From Mesostigma viride (Eukaryota; Streptophyta; Mesostigmatophyceae; Mesostigmatales; Mesostigmataceae): a stretch of DNA of 64,000 nt. This document shows positions 1-13,000 of the stretch, in pieces. Each line of letters starts with the position of its first letter. Position 1 is the stretch's first letter. The translations under genes and the position numbers were made by a program. Location: NCBI GenBank assembly GCA_009746045.1, contig RPFO01002048.1:245001-309000 (forward strand), given 5' to 3'. The notes under the pieces were generated by a model that was not told the origin of the DNA, ran no database searches, and saw only the letters and a program-made list of their open reading frames with translations.

Positions 1-3000
1 CGCGGGTGTCTGTTCCATGCCCTGAGGAGTGAGGATGTGCGCGGGTGTCTGTTCCATGCCCTGAGGAGTGAGGATGTGCGCGGGTGTCTGTTCCATGCGC
101 TGAGGAGTGAGGATGTGCGCGGGTGTCTGTTCCATGCCTGAGGAGTGAGGATGTGCGCGGGTGTCTGTTCCATGCCTGAGGAGTGAGGATGTGCGCGGGT
201 GTCTACCTGAGGAGTGAGGATGTGCGCGGGTGTCTGTTCCATGCCCTGAGGAGTGAGGATGTGCGCGGGTGTCTGTTCCATGCCCTGAGGAGTGAGGATG
301 TGCGCGGGTGTCTGTTCCATGCCCTGAGGAGTGAGGATGTGCGCGGGTGTCTGTTCCATGCCCTGAGGAGTGAGGATGTGCGCGGGTGTCTGTTCCATGC
401 CCTGAGGAGTGAGGATGTGCGCGGGTGTCTGTTCCATGCCCTGAGGAGTGAGGATGTGCGCGGGTGTCTGTTCCATGCCCTGAGGAGTGAGGATGTGCGC
501 GGGTGTCTGTTCCATGCCCTGAGGAGTGAGGATGTGCGCGGGTGTCTGTTCCATGCGCTGAGGAGTGAGGATGTGCGCGGGTGTCTGTTCCATGCCTGAG
601 GAGTGAGGATGTGCGCGGGTGTCTGTTCCATGCCCTGAGGAGTGAGGATGTGCGCGGGTGTCTGTTCCATGCCCTGAGGAGTGAGGATGTGCGCGGGTGT
701 CTGTTCCATGCCCTGAGGAGTGAGGATGTGCGCGGGTGTCTGTTCCATGCCCTGAGGAGTGAGGATGTGCGCGGGTGTCTGTTCCATGCCCTGAGGAGTG
801 AGGATGTGCGCGGGTGTCTGTTCCATGCCCTGAGGAGTGAGGATGTGCGCGGGTGTCTGTTCCATGCCCTGAGGAGTGAGGATGTGCGCGGGTGTCTGTT
901 CCATGCTCTGAGGAGTGAGGATGTGCGCGGGTGTCTGTTCCATGCCCTGAGGAGTGAGGATGTGCGCGGGTGTCTGTTCCATGCCCTGAGGAGTGAGGAT
1001 GTGCGCGGGTGTCTGTTCCATGCCCTGAGGAGTGAGGATGTGCGCGGGTGTCTGTTCCATGCCCTGAGGAGTGAGGATGTGCGCGGGTGTCTGTTCCATG
1101 CCCTGAGGAGTGAGGATGTGCGCGGGTGTCTGTTCCATGCTCTGAGGAGTGAGGATGTGCGCGGGTGTCTGTTCCATGCCCTGAGGAGTGAGGATGTGCG
1201 CGGGTGTCTGTTCCATGCCCTGAGGAGTGAGGATGTGCGCGGGTGTCTACCTGAGGAGTGAGGATGTGCGCGGGTGTCTGTTCCATGCCCTGAGGAGTGA
1301 GGATGTGCGCGGGTGTCTGTTCCATGCCTGAGGAGTGAGGATGTGCGCGGGTGTCTGTTCCATGCCCTGAGGAGTGAGGATGTGCGCGGGTGTCTGTTCC
1401 ATGCCCTGAGGAGTGAGGATGTGCGCGGGTGTCTGTTCCATGCGCTGAGGAGTGAGGATGTGCGCGGGTGTCTACCTGAGGAGTGAGGATGTGCGCGGGT
1501 GTCTGTTCCATGCCCTGAGGAGTGAGGATGTGCGCGGGTGTCTGTTCCATGCGCTGAGGAGTGAGGATGTGCGCGGGTGTCTGTTCCATGCCCTGAGGAG
1601 TGAGGATGTGCGCGGGTGTCTGTTCCATGCCCTGAGGAGTGAGGATGTGCGCGGGTGTCTGTTCCATGCCCTGAGGAGTGAGGATGTGCGCGGGTGTCTG
1701 TTCCATGCCCTGAGGAGTGAGGATGTGCGCGGGTGTCTGTTCCATGCCTGAGGAGTGAGGATGTGCGCGGGTGTCTGTTCCATGCTCTGAGGAGTGAGGA
1801 TGTGCGCGGGTGTCTGTTCCATGCCTGAGGAGTGAGGATGTGCGCGGGTGTCTGTTCCATGCTCTGAGGAGTGAGGATGTGCGCGGGTGTCTGTTCCATG
1901 CTCTGAGGAGTGAGGATGTGCGCGGGTGTCTGTTCCATGCGCTGAGGAGTGAGGATGTGCGCGGGTGTCTGTTCCATGCTGAGGAGTGAGGATGTGCGCG
2001 GGTGTCTGTTCCATGCCCTGAGGAGTGAGGATGTGCGCGGGTGTCTGTTCCATGCCCTGAGGAGTGAGGATGTGCGCGGGTGTCTGTTCCATGCCCTGAG
2101 GAGTGAGGATGTGCGCGGGTGTCTGTTCCATGCCCTGAGGAGTGAGGATGTGCGCGGGTGTCTGTTCCATGCCCTGAGGAGTGAGGATGTGCGCGGGTGT
2201 CTGTTCCATGCTCTGAGGAGTGAGGATGTGCGCGGGTGTCTGTTCCATGCCCTGAGGAGTGAGGATGTGCGCGGGTGTCTGTTCCATGCCCTGAGGAGTG
2301 AGGATGTGCGCGGGTGTCTGTTCCATGCCTGAGGAGTGAGGATGTGCGCGGGTGTCTGTTCCATGCCCTGAGGAGTGAGGATGTGCGCGGGTGTCTACCT
2401 GAGGAGTGAGGATGTGCGCGGGTGTCTGTTCCATGCCCTGAGGAGTGAGGATGTGCGCGGGTGTCTGTTCCATGCCCTGAGGAGTGAGGATGTGCGCGGG
2501 TGTCTGTTCCATGCCCTGAGGAGTGAGGATGTGCGCGGGTGTCTGTTCCATGCCCTGAGGAGTGAGGATGTGCGCGGGTGTCTGTTCCATGCCCTGAGGA
2601 GTGAGGATGTGCGCGGGTGTCTGTTCCATGCTCTGAGGAGTGAGGATGTGCGCGGGTGTCTGTTCCATGCCTGAGGAGTGAGGATGTGCGCGGGTGTCTA
2701 CCTGAGGAGTGAGGATGTGCGCGGGTGTCTGTTCCATGCCCTGAGGAGTGAGGATGTGCGCGGGTGTCTGTTCCATGCCCTGAGGAGTGAGGATGTGCGC
2801 GGGTGTCTGTTCCATGCCCTGAGGAGTGAGGATGTGCGCGGGTGTCTGTTCCATGCCCTGAGGAGTGAGGATGTGCGCGGGTGTCTGTTCCATGCCCTGA
2901 GGAGTGAGGATGTGCGCGGGTGTCTGTTCCATGCCCTGAGGAGTGAGGATGTGCGCGGGTGTCTGTTCCATGCCCTGAGGAGTGAGGATGTGCGCGGGTG

Positions 3001-6000
3001 TCTGTTCCATGCCTGAGGAGTGAGGATGTGCGCGGGTGTCTGTTCCATGCGCTGAGGAGTGAGGATGTGCGCGGGTGTCTGTTCCATGCCCTGAGGAGTG
3101 AGGATGTGCGCGGGTGTCTGTTCCATGCCCTGAGGAGTGAGGATGTGCGCGGGTGTCTGTTCCATGCGCTGAGGAGTGAGGATGTGCGCGGGTGTCTGTT
3201 CCATGCCCTGAGGAGTGAGGATGTGCGCGGGTGTCTGTTCCATGCCTGAGGAGTGAGGATGTGCGCGGGTGTCTGTTCCATGCCCTGAGGAGTGAGGATG
3301 TGCGCGGGTGTCTGTTCCATGCCCTGAGGAGTGAGGATGTGCGCGGGTGTCTGTTCCATGCCCTGAGGAGTGAGGATGTGCGCGGGTGTCTGTTCCATGC
3401 CCTGAGGAGTGAGGATGTGCGCGGGTGTCTGTTCCATGCCTGAGGAGTGAGGATGTGCGCGGGTGTCTGTTCCATGCTCTGAGGAGTGAGGATGTGCGCG
3501 GGTGTCTGTTCCATGCCCTGAGGAGTGAGGATGTGCGCGGGTGTCTGTTCCATGCCCTGAGGAGTGAGGATGTGCGCGGGTGTCTGTTCCATGCCCTGAG
3601 GAGTGAGGATGTGCGCGGGTGTCTGTTCCATGCCCTGAGGAGTGAGGATGTGCGCGGGTGTCTGTTCCATGCCCTGAGGAGTGAGGATGTGCGCGGGTGT
3701 CTGTTCCATGCCCTGAGGAGTGAGGATGTGCGCGGGTGTCTGTTCCATGCCCTGAGGAGTGAGGATGTGCGCGGGTGTCTGTTCCATGCCCTGAGGAGTG
3801 AGGATGTGCGCGGGTGTCTGTTCCATGCCCTGAGGAGTGAGGATGTGCGCGGGTGTCTGTTCCATGCTCTGAGGAGTGAGGATGTGCGCGGGTGTCTGTT
3901 CCATGCCCTGAGGAGTGAGGATGTGCGCGGGTGTCTGTTCCATGCCCTGAGGAGTGAGGATGTGCGCGGGTGTCTGTTCCATGCCCTGAGGAGTGAGGAT
4001 GTGCGCGGGTGTCTGTTCCATGCTCTGAGGAGTGAGGATGTGCGCGGGTGTCTGTTCCATGCCCTGAGGAGTGAGGATGTGCGCGGGTGTCTGTTCCATG
4101 CCCTGAGGAGTGAGGATGTGCGCGGGTGTCTACCTGAGGAGTGAGGATGTGCGCGGGTGTCTGTTCCATGCCCTGAGGAGTGAGGATGTGCGCGGGTGTC
4201 TGTTCCATGCTCTGAGGAGTGAGGATGTGCGCGGGTGTCTGTTCCATGCCCTGAGGAGTGAGGATGTGCGCGGGTGTCTGTTCCATGCCCTGAGGAGTGA
4301 GGATGTGCGCGGGTGTCTGTTCCATGCGCTGAGGAGTGAGGATGTGCGCGGGTGTCTACCTGAGGAGTGAGGATGTGCGCGGGTGTCTGTTCCATGCCCT
4401 GAGGAGTGAGGATGTGCGCGGGTGTCTGTTCCATGCGCTGAGGAGTGAGGATGTGCGCGGGTGTCTGTTCCATGCCCTGAGGAGTGAGGATGTGCGCGGG
4501 TGTCTGTTCCATGCCCTGAGGAGTGAGGATGTGCGCGGGTGTCTGTTCCATGCCCTGAGGAGTGAGGATGTGCGCGGGTGTCTGTTCCATGCCCTGAGGA
4601 GTGAGGATGTGCGCGGGTGTCTGTTCCATGCCCTGAGGAGTGAGGATGTGCGCGGGTGTCTGTTCCATGCGCTGAGGAGTGAGGATGTGCGCGGGTGTCT
4701 GTTCCATGCCCTGAGGAGTGAGGATGTGCGCGGGTGTCTGTTCCATGCGCTGAGGAGTGAGGATGTGCGCGGGTGTCTGTTCCATGCCCTGAGGAGTGAG
4801 GATGTGCGCGGGTGTCTGTTCCATGCCCTGAGGAGTGAGGATGTGCGCGGGTGTCTGTTCCATGCCCTGAGGAGTGAGGATGTGCGCGGGTGTCTGTTCC
4901 ATGCGCTGAGGAGTGAGGATGTGCGCGGGTGTCTGTTCCATGCCCTGAGGAGTGAGGATGTGCGCGGGTGTCTGTTCCATGCCCTGAGGAGTGAGGATGT
5001 GCGCGGGTGTCTGTTCCATGCCCTGAGGAGTGAGGATGTGCGCGGGTGTCTGTTCCATGCCCTGAGGAGTGAGGATGTGCGCGGGTGTCTGTTCCATGCC
5101 CTGAGGAGTGAGGATGTGCGCGGGTGTCTGTTCCATGCCCTGAGGAGTGAGGATGTGCGCGGGTGTCTGTTCCATGCCCTGAGGAGTGAGGATGTGCGCG
5201 GGTGTCTGTTCCATGCCCTGAGGAGTGAGGATGTGCGCGGGTGTCTGTTCCATGCCCTGAGGAGTGAGGATGTGCGCGGGTGTCTGTTCCATGCCCTGAG
5301 GAGTGAGGATGTGCGCGGGTGTCTGTTCCATGCCCTGAGGAGTGAGGATGTGCGCGGGTGTCTGTTCCATGCCCTGAGGAGTGAGGATGTGCGCGGGTGT
5401 CTGTTCCATGCCCTGAGGAGTGAGGATGTGCGCGGGTGTCTGTTCCATGCCCTGAGGAGTGAGGATGTGCGCGGGTGTCTGTTCCATGCCCTGAGGAGTG
5501 AGGATGTGCGCGGGTGTCTGTTCCATGCCCTGAGGAGTGAGGATGTGCGCGGGTGTCTGTTCCATGCCCTGAGGAGTGAGGATGTGCGCGGGTGTCTGTT
5601 CCATGCCCTGAGGAGTGAGGATGTGCGCGGGTGTCTGTTCCATGCCCTGAGGAGTGAGGATGTGCGCGGGTGTCTACCTGAGGAGTGAGGATGTGCGCGG
5701 GTGTCTGTTCCATGCCCTGAGGAGTGAGGATGTGCGCGGGTGTCTGTTCCATGCCCTGAGGAGTGAGGATGTGCGCGGGTGTCTACCTGAGGAGTGAGGA
5801 TGTGCGCGGGTGTCTGTTCCATGCCCTGAGGAGTGAGGATGTGCGCGGGTGTCTGTTCCATGCCCTGAGGAGTGAGGATGTGCGCGGGTGTCTACCTGAG
5901 GAGTGAGGATGTGCGCGGGTGTCTGTTCCATGCCCTGAGGAGTGAGGATGTGCGCGGGTGTCTGTTCCATGCCCTGAGGAGTGAGGATGTGCGCGGGTGT

Positions 6001-6715
6001 CTGTTCCATGCCCTGAGGAGTGAGGATGTGCGCGGGTGTCTGTTCCATGCGCTGAGGAGTGAGGATGTGCGCGGGTGTCTGTTCCATGCCCTGAGGAGTG
6101 AGGATGTGCGCGGGTGTCTACCTGAGGAGTGAGGATGTGCGCGGGTGTCTGTTCCATGCGCTGAGGAGTGAGGATGTGCGCGGGTGTCTGTTCCATGCCC
6201 TGAGGAGTGAGGATGTGCGCGGGTGTCTGTTCCATGCCCTGAGGAGTGAGGATGTGCGCGGGTGTCTGTTCCATGCCCTGAGGAGTGAGGATGTGCGCGG
6301 GTGTCTGTTCCATGCCCTGAGGAGTGAGGATGTGCGCGGGTGTCTGTTCCATGCCCTGAGGAGTGAGGATGTGCGCGGGTGTCTGTTCCATGCCCTGAGG
6401 AGTGAGGATGTGCGCGGGTGTCTGTTCCATGCCCTGAGGAGTGAGGATGTGCGCGGGTGTCTGTTCCATGCTCTGAGGAGTGAGGATGTGCGCGGGTGTC
6501 TACCTGAGGAGTGAGGATGTGCGCGGGTGTCTGTTCCATGCGCTGAGGAGTGAGGATGTGCGCGGGTGTCTGTTCCATGCCCTGAGTGAGGATGTGCGCG
6601 GGTGTCTGTTCCATGCCCTGAGGAGTGAGGATGTGCGCGGGTGTCTACTCCATGCCCTGAGGAGTGAGGATGTGCGCGGGTGTGTGTTCCATGCCCTGAG
6701 GAGTGAGGATGTGTG
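1..6715. repeat. 39-bp minisatellite array, about 170 copies
   Basis: The unit starts GAGGAGTGAGGATGTGCGCG and ends TTCCATGCCCT. Variants include a third-base change before CTGAGG (CCC, CTC or CGC), a 38-bp form lacking one C, and a 31-bp form lacking eight bases that reads GTGTCTACCTGAGG; about a dozen of the latter are scattered along the array. The last units before 6715 are the most diverged, as expected at an array edge. The minus strand is open in all three frames and the plus strand in one (13-codon unit), but the 38- and 31-bp units keep breaking frame, so this is not coding. It lies just upstream of the first filamin exon and is probably intronic. The array continues past the left edge of the window. 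Confidence 0.97.
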
Positions 6716-7064
6716 TATGCGACGGTTGGCGAATCTAGGCGTACATGCACTTCATCTGCTCGGACAGATGAATGATAGTGATAATTATGATGACAATACT
6801 CGTACTTGATAATAGTGATGATAATACTAGTACTTGATAATTTTAATGATAACAGTAGTACTACTATAATGATAATACCAGTACTACTAGTAATAGTGTG
6901 CGATTTACGGTGGCTGCATGCGATGTTGCCCCTAGAGCCTCTAGCTAGGCCAAATGGAGAGCAGCGTGCAATGGATGGGAGCAGAAACACTCCTCCCTTT
7001 ACACATTGTTCACTTTTGCCACCTTGTGGTTTTGTGGCTGCTTCCTTGTGGCTGTCTCTGGCAG

Positions 7065-10000
7065 ATGTACCCACCACCATCCACGTCCGCCAGGTGGCGT
7101 CGCCCGCCACGCGGGGTCTTTGCAGGCCCGCCGCCCTGGAGGATGTGGTGGCCTACATGCGTGCAGGGCCAGGGGCCCTGATGTTCACGAGGAGGGCGCC
7201 ACGTTGGGTCCACCATGCGGATAATGGGGGGGAGGGGTCACCCAATAGCAGTCCGGAGGCAGGACAAAAGGGCACTGACGGTGGTCATGACGGCGATGAG
7301 AAGGAGGAGGAGGAGGAGGAGGACGAGGATGACGATGTAGATCCGTCAACGCTGGCATTGATCTCTTTTACGGCGCGACTCAGTGGCCGCTACACCCTGG
7401 GTGTGCTGGTGCGGGGAAGCGCCGCCCGGAACAGCCCCCTTCAGGTGGAGGTGCTCAAGGTACCTTAGCCATAGTTAGCTGCCTTTCTTTTTAGTTAGCT
7501 GCCTTTCTTAACAACTCCGCCAGGATCATCCATGGTGTTGATTGGCCTTGCATGCGATCTCACCTAAACCACGCAGTGTGCTGCATTTTATTCTGTTGTG
7601 ACTGCAAGCAACCCCAGTAGAGGATGCATGCATGCTGCTCGCTACGCGACATACAAACGCCGTCCACACACTCTCTCTTGCCGTATATAAACTTCCTCCT
7701 TTATCGCGCAGGGTGACAGGTGACAGGAACACCATGTTAAGGTGTACTCCACACAGGGGTGAGCTTGTCTGCGCATGGTAAGCTGAGTTGTGCTCTCGGC
7801 ATTTCGTCCTCCCCCCCTGCCTGTCGTCCGGCACCTCCCCAAAAGTCCTACGCGATACCTGTCTAATCTGCCACCCGTCTGTCCATCCCCCTGCAGGCGG
7901 TCACCGTCCCTGCCTCGTGCTACGCGCGGGGAGCCGGCCTGCGGCGTGCGCTGGCGGGGGAGTCTGCCCGTTTCGTCATCCTCGCGGTGGACCAGCTGGG
8001 GAACAAGGTGAGGCTGGGGAACAAGGTGGACCCGCGGGGGAGCAAAGTGAGGTGGTGAACTCGCGGGGGAGCAAGGTGAGGCGGTGGACCCGCGGGGGAC
8101 AAGGTGAGGCGGTGGACCCGCGGGGGACAAGGTGCGGCGGAGGACCCGCTGGGGAACCAGGGAGCGGGGGAGCAAGGGAGCGGACCGTGGGTCACAGGGG
8201 AGGGATGCGCGCAACGTTCCCACACGCGCAGGTGCTCGCGGATGCTTGCACACGCGCAGGTGCTCGCGGATGCTTGCACACACGCCGGTGCTCGCGGATG
8301 CTTGCACACGCGCTGGTGCTCGCGGATGTTTGCACACGCACAGGGGCTCGCGGATCTGGATTCCCTTGCGTTTGCGCTACAGAAGCCATGCTGCGAAGGT
8401 GGTGTGCATCGTCTTGTCATGCAGCTGTGAGTCCAGGATGGAATATCGAGCTGCGGGTTTCCCTCCTGTGCAGCGTTTAGGTCCCCTTTTCTCCATGGCC
8501 TGCTGCGGGTTGCTTTCCTGTGTAGGCACCCGTTTAGGTCCCCTTATTTCCATGGCCAGCTGCGCGAGGCACACCTCTGTCGACCAGGCTATGGCAACTT
8601 CACCATTCATGGCTATTTGCCCTGACCATGCCCTTCGCCCAGAATGCCCCATGCGCAGATATGAACGCGCTGATCCTTCCTGCCCTCATCCTTCCTGCCC
8701 ACCCCTTATATTCCAAGTGCTACCTCATACTAGTAGATAGAATCCAGTGGCTATTTAACTGTTTAGAATTCCACTTTGGTTCCTGGCCCCCGCTTCCCCT
8801 GCCCCTCCTCTCCCTATGTCCTCCCCTCTCCCCAACACGGCAGCGGCTGTCGGGCGGCGACCGCTTCCAGTTGGTCTTTTCTGGCCCGGCGCCCGTCGAC
8901 ACCACGCGCATCGTGGACGGCGCCAACGGCCGCTACACGGTCACGTACAACGCGCCCGCCGCCGTGGGGCTCTACTCGCTGGCCATCCTGCTGGACGGGG
9001 TGAACATCCGGGGCAGCCCCTTTGGCATCCTGGTGTCCCCGGGTGACGTGGAAGCCGCCAACTCCATCATCTCCAGCTTGGGCACGGCGCGTGACGGCGG
9101 CAGTGTCGCGGGCGACAAGCTCTTCCTGCACATCCACACGCGCGACAAGTGGGTCAGAAGCCGTGCACCGTGGGCTAGTGGGGGGGGGGGGCGGATTGAC
9201 GGGTTACAGTCATTCACGCTTTAGGTTGGGTTCACGCCTTCAGTTGGGTCGCCAGGATTTCGGCATCCTTAGTTCAAGCTAGTTCAGATTATTATGTTTT
9301 TGTACCTTTAGCTGAACGATTGAACGTATCTTTAGTTGAACGATTGATTTTTCACTCCTATTGGCGTTTTTTCGACCTTACAGACCTATTTTTTTACACA
9401 AATCGCCCAAGTCTTCAAAACTCCCAAGTCGAAGCAACATTCGACTGACAGCCCGAACAACTCACCTTTTACTTTACTTTTGGGGGGGGAGGGTGACTTA
9501 CCACCGGGCGCCATGCCACTACCTTTGCGACATCGAATGACCTCGCAGCACGCACGTGAAGCATTTCTAGTTTCAACTACCCAATGCCGCCCATGTTTTA
9601 CTGGGATTTATGAGCCGATCGTACGGCTGTGATTCCAGGATTGGGCGTGACATATTCCAGTCATGACGGCCTTCAGCCTAGTGCCTACTGTCTATAGGTA
9701 CTTCTTTTTTCCCCTGGTCAAGGTGAACTGACCATGCGGCCTCACGTATTCTCCACTTGTCTCTCCCGGTCAGGGCTAAGTTTGCTTTCTTGTTTGCGAG
9801 GTTCTAAGTGCAAATCATCTTTTTGCCCCTGTTGAAATGAGTACAACTTAGAATGCCGTTCGCGCCGGAGGTTGGGTTCACTCACCAAGTTGGGTGGATC
9901 CGGCTTATCCGGCGAGCCCAACTTAGGCGTGAATGACTGTACCTCCCACGCTATTCCTGACATCCACACACATGCGTGGTGGGGCGAGGCCAGGTGTGCC

Positions 10001-13000
10001 GTAGACTGCTGCCCTTGTGTCGCTGCTGCGCTTGCGTTGGTGCTGCGCTTGTGTTGGTGCTGCGCTTGTGTTGCTGCTGCCCTTGTGTGGCTGCTGCACA
10101 TGTGTCCTTCTGCGCTTGCGTCGCTGCTGCGCTTGTGTTGCTGCTGCCCTTGTGTTGTGGCTGCCCTTGTGTTACGGCGGCCCTTGTGTTGCAGCTGCCG
10201 TGTTGCCTCACATGCTCTTCAACGGATGCTCAAGCATCCAAACCACTGGCTGTCAGCTTTTTTTGGCTTTGAAGTTGACCGATCCAACAAGGGCAAATGG
10301 TTGCCTTTGGGCCCCCCTCCTCCCTGGCAGGTGCGGCAACACCGTGAACTCGGACTCCCTATTGCTCCATTGTCTGCTGGTGCTTGTCCCAAAGCCGGAC
10401 GCTGAGCCGGCGTGGGCGCCACTTGGCGGCGCCAGCACGTCTGCTGGCAACACCTCCGCTCCAAGCACGCCGCGGGAGACAGGGGATGTGCCGGAGGGGG
10501 TGGAGGTGGTCCTGAAGCCGCTGGGTGGCGGTCACTACGAGGGCTCTTACACGATCTATAAGGCAGGCAAGTGGAACTTGCGCGTTCGAGCCAGCTTCGG
10601 TGGTGCCCGCTTGTGATGCTGTCGTATGCTGCTGCTGGTACTGGAGTCGCTGCTTCTGTGGTTGCTGTCGCGCTGTGGTGGTCCAAGTCCTGGTGCAAAT
10701 TTTCGTGGTGATCCAAGTTCAGCGAGTAGGGCGATAGCAGCGGCAGTGAACGCTGAGAATGGTGAGGGATGGTGAGGATGGATGGTGAGGGATGGTGAGG
10801 ATGGATGGTGAGGGATGGTGAGTTGGACGAGGGATGGTGAGGGATGGTGAGGGATGGTGAGGGATGGTGAGGGATGGTGAGGGATGGTGAGGGATGGTGA
10901 GGGATGGTGAGGGATGGTGAGGGATGGTGAGGGATGGTGAGGATGGCAAGGGCGACCAGCTCGACGGTCGTGTCCATGATGAGAATGATGGAGATGATGG
11001 CCCATATCGTGTCTGATAAAAACACGGGTCCAGATGATGGTGTCACCATGACGATAGTGACAGCAGTGAAGCATGACAAGGGCCCAGCATTGCCCCTTGG
11101 ACCACCACAGCAAGTCAGCAGGTCAGCAGGTGGGTTGGGCGGTGAGGCGAGCGTGGGCTGCCTGTCTACTAGGCCAAAGTGCCAGAGGTCCAGGCAGCGT
11201 AGCTGTGGAACTGACACAGGCAAGGGGCATCCTCTGGTGTGTGTATCTGCATCGGCTGGTTGCATCTCCCCCGCAAGCATGGATCGTCCATAGCGTCTTC
11301 TCCCACGTGCCTTCTGCCAGACGTCGTCACTGTGTCCCTCCTTTTCCTGGTTGCTCCTATCTTCCCTGGTCGGTTTTCAGCACGCGGCTCACTCCCGGCA
11401 TGTCTTCCCTCCTGTGTCGTCGGTCCTCTCGGCCGTCCCCACCCACAGGGGAGTACCGCCTGCTTCTCAACGGCAAGACCTGCACGCTCATGCAGTCGCT
11501 GGTGGTCTACCCCGCGCCCGCGTGTGCCAGTACCAGCAGCGTGCGCTGGGACAGGGTCCCTGAGGCCGTGCGCGCGGGGCAGAACGTCCACCTGGCCGTC
11601 ATCCTGCGCGACCGGTACGGCAACGCCTGCCTCTCGGGCGACGCGGATGATGCGGCGGCCGCTTCCCTGCAAATACAGGTGGATGGCCCCACCGCCGTGC
11701 ACCCGGAGCGGCTGACGCGGTCCCGCCTGGCGCGTCGCCAGCAGCGCTACGATGTGGGGGACAGCGGAGCACCGCCGATTGAGTCGCTCTGGTGGTGGAC
11801 GGCGGTGCGCGCGGGTCTATACCACACACACGTGTTTGTGAACGGGGAGCCCGTGCTGGGTGGCCCGCACACGACGGCAGTCACCGCAGGTGCGTGCAGA
11901 GGTACTACCACTGGGCAGAAGGGCTTGTTGCCATACTTACCTATTGTAACGGTGCGGGGGAAGAGCCGTTCATCGCAGCACGTGCCATGAAGGGCTCGGT
12001 ACGATGCACGCGCGTTCGTTGGCGGGTCTCAGGCGATCCATGCTTGAAGGGTGGATGCTGGGTGGTCGCAGGAGACTGGGGCGTACAGAGCCAAAGACAG
12101 TAAGGACGGGTTCTTTGTGCTTAGGGGACGAAGGGTTGGATAAAATGCACCGCCGGCCGTAGGGAATGTCGCGGCTTCCACTATGGTCATGTCTAAGCGG
12201 ACATCAATTCTTAGGACTGGCAGGATGGGCCTCATCCAGGAACGACGCATGCGAACCAGATGCTGCTGTTGTATGCGAACCAGATGCTGTGGTTGCATGC
12301 TCGCACTTGCGATCTTTGTTCACTTTGCTTCCCTCTGTCATTTCTGGCTCACACCCCACCACTCGGTAAGCCTTGGACTGTAAGCGTGATACCCTTACCC
12401 CTGTTCCTGTCCTTTTGCCGTCTAGGCTATCCTTCTCAGATTGTGCCTTGCTGTCTGCATTAGTGCGATGAACGGGGTGGGATCCACCGGTTCGTTCATG
12501 TCGAAAGATGAATGCCGCTGGCATTCAAGTGCAAGCGTGTGGATCCATAATCTGTCCCCTGTCACAACCTTGGCACAGGCATCATGACGCATTGCCCTTG
12601 TTACCCTTGCTGCCCTTGTTGCCCTTGTTGCCCTTGCTGCCCTTGCTGCCCTTGTTGCCCTTGCTGCCCTTGCTGCCCTTGTTGCCCTTGCTGCCCTTGC
12701 TGCCCTTGTTGCCCTTGTTGCCCTTGCTGCCCTTGCTGCCCTTGTTGCCCTTGCTGCCCTTGCTGCCCTTGTTGCCCTTGCTGCCCTTGCTGCCCTTGTT
12801 GCCCTTGTTGCCCTTGTTGCCCTTGTTGCCCTTGTTGCCCTTGTTGCCCTTGCTGCCCTTGCTGCCCTTGTTGCCCTTGTTGCCCTTGTTGCCCTTGTTG
12901 CCCTTGTTGCCCTTGTTGCCCTCGTTGCCCTTGTATGCACTGGAACATTGCCGTGAACTTGACCGGTTGTGGTGGGCGGCATCGCAGGCCCGCTGCATGT

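Noticed and set aside
1472-5643. Minus-strand open frames of 500 to 981 codons in the 39-bp array
   Set aside because: All three minus frames are open simply because the unit lacks stops; the 31- and 38-bp units switch frames and no splice or start context supports coding.
7065-7100. Start codon ATG at 7065
   Set aside because: It is out of the filamin frame; the preceding CTCTGGCAG is an acceptor and the protein clearly begins mid-repeat.
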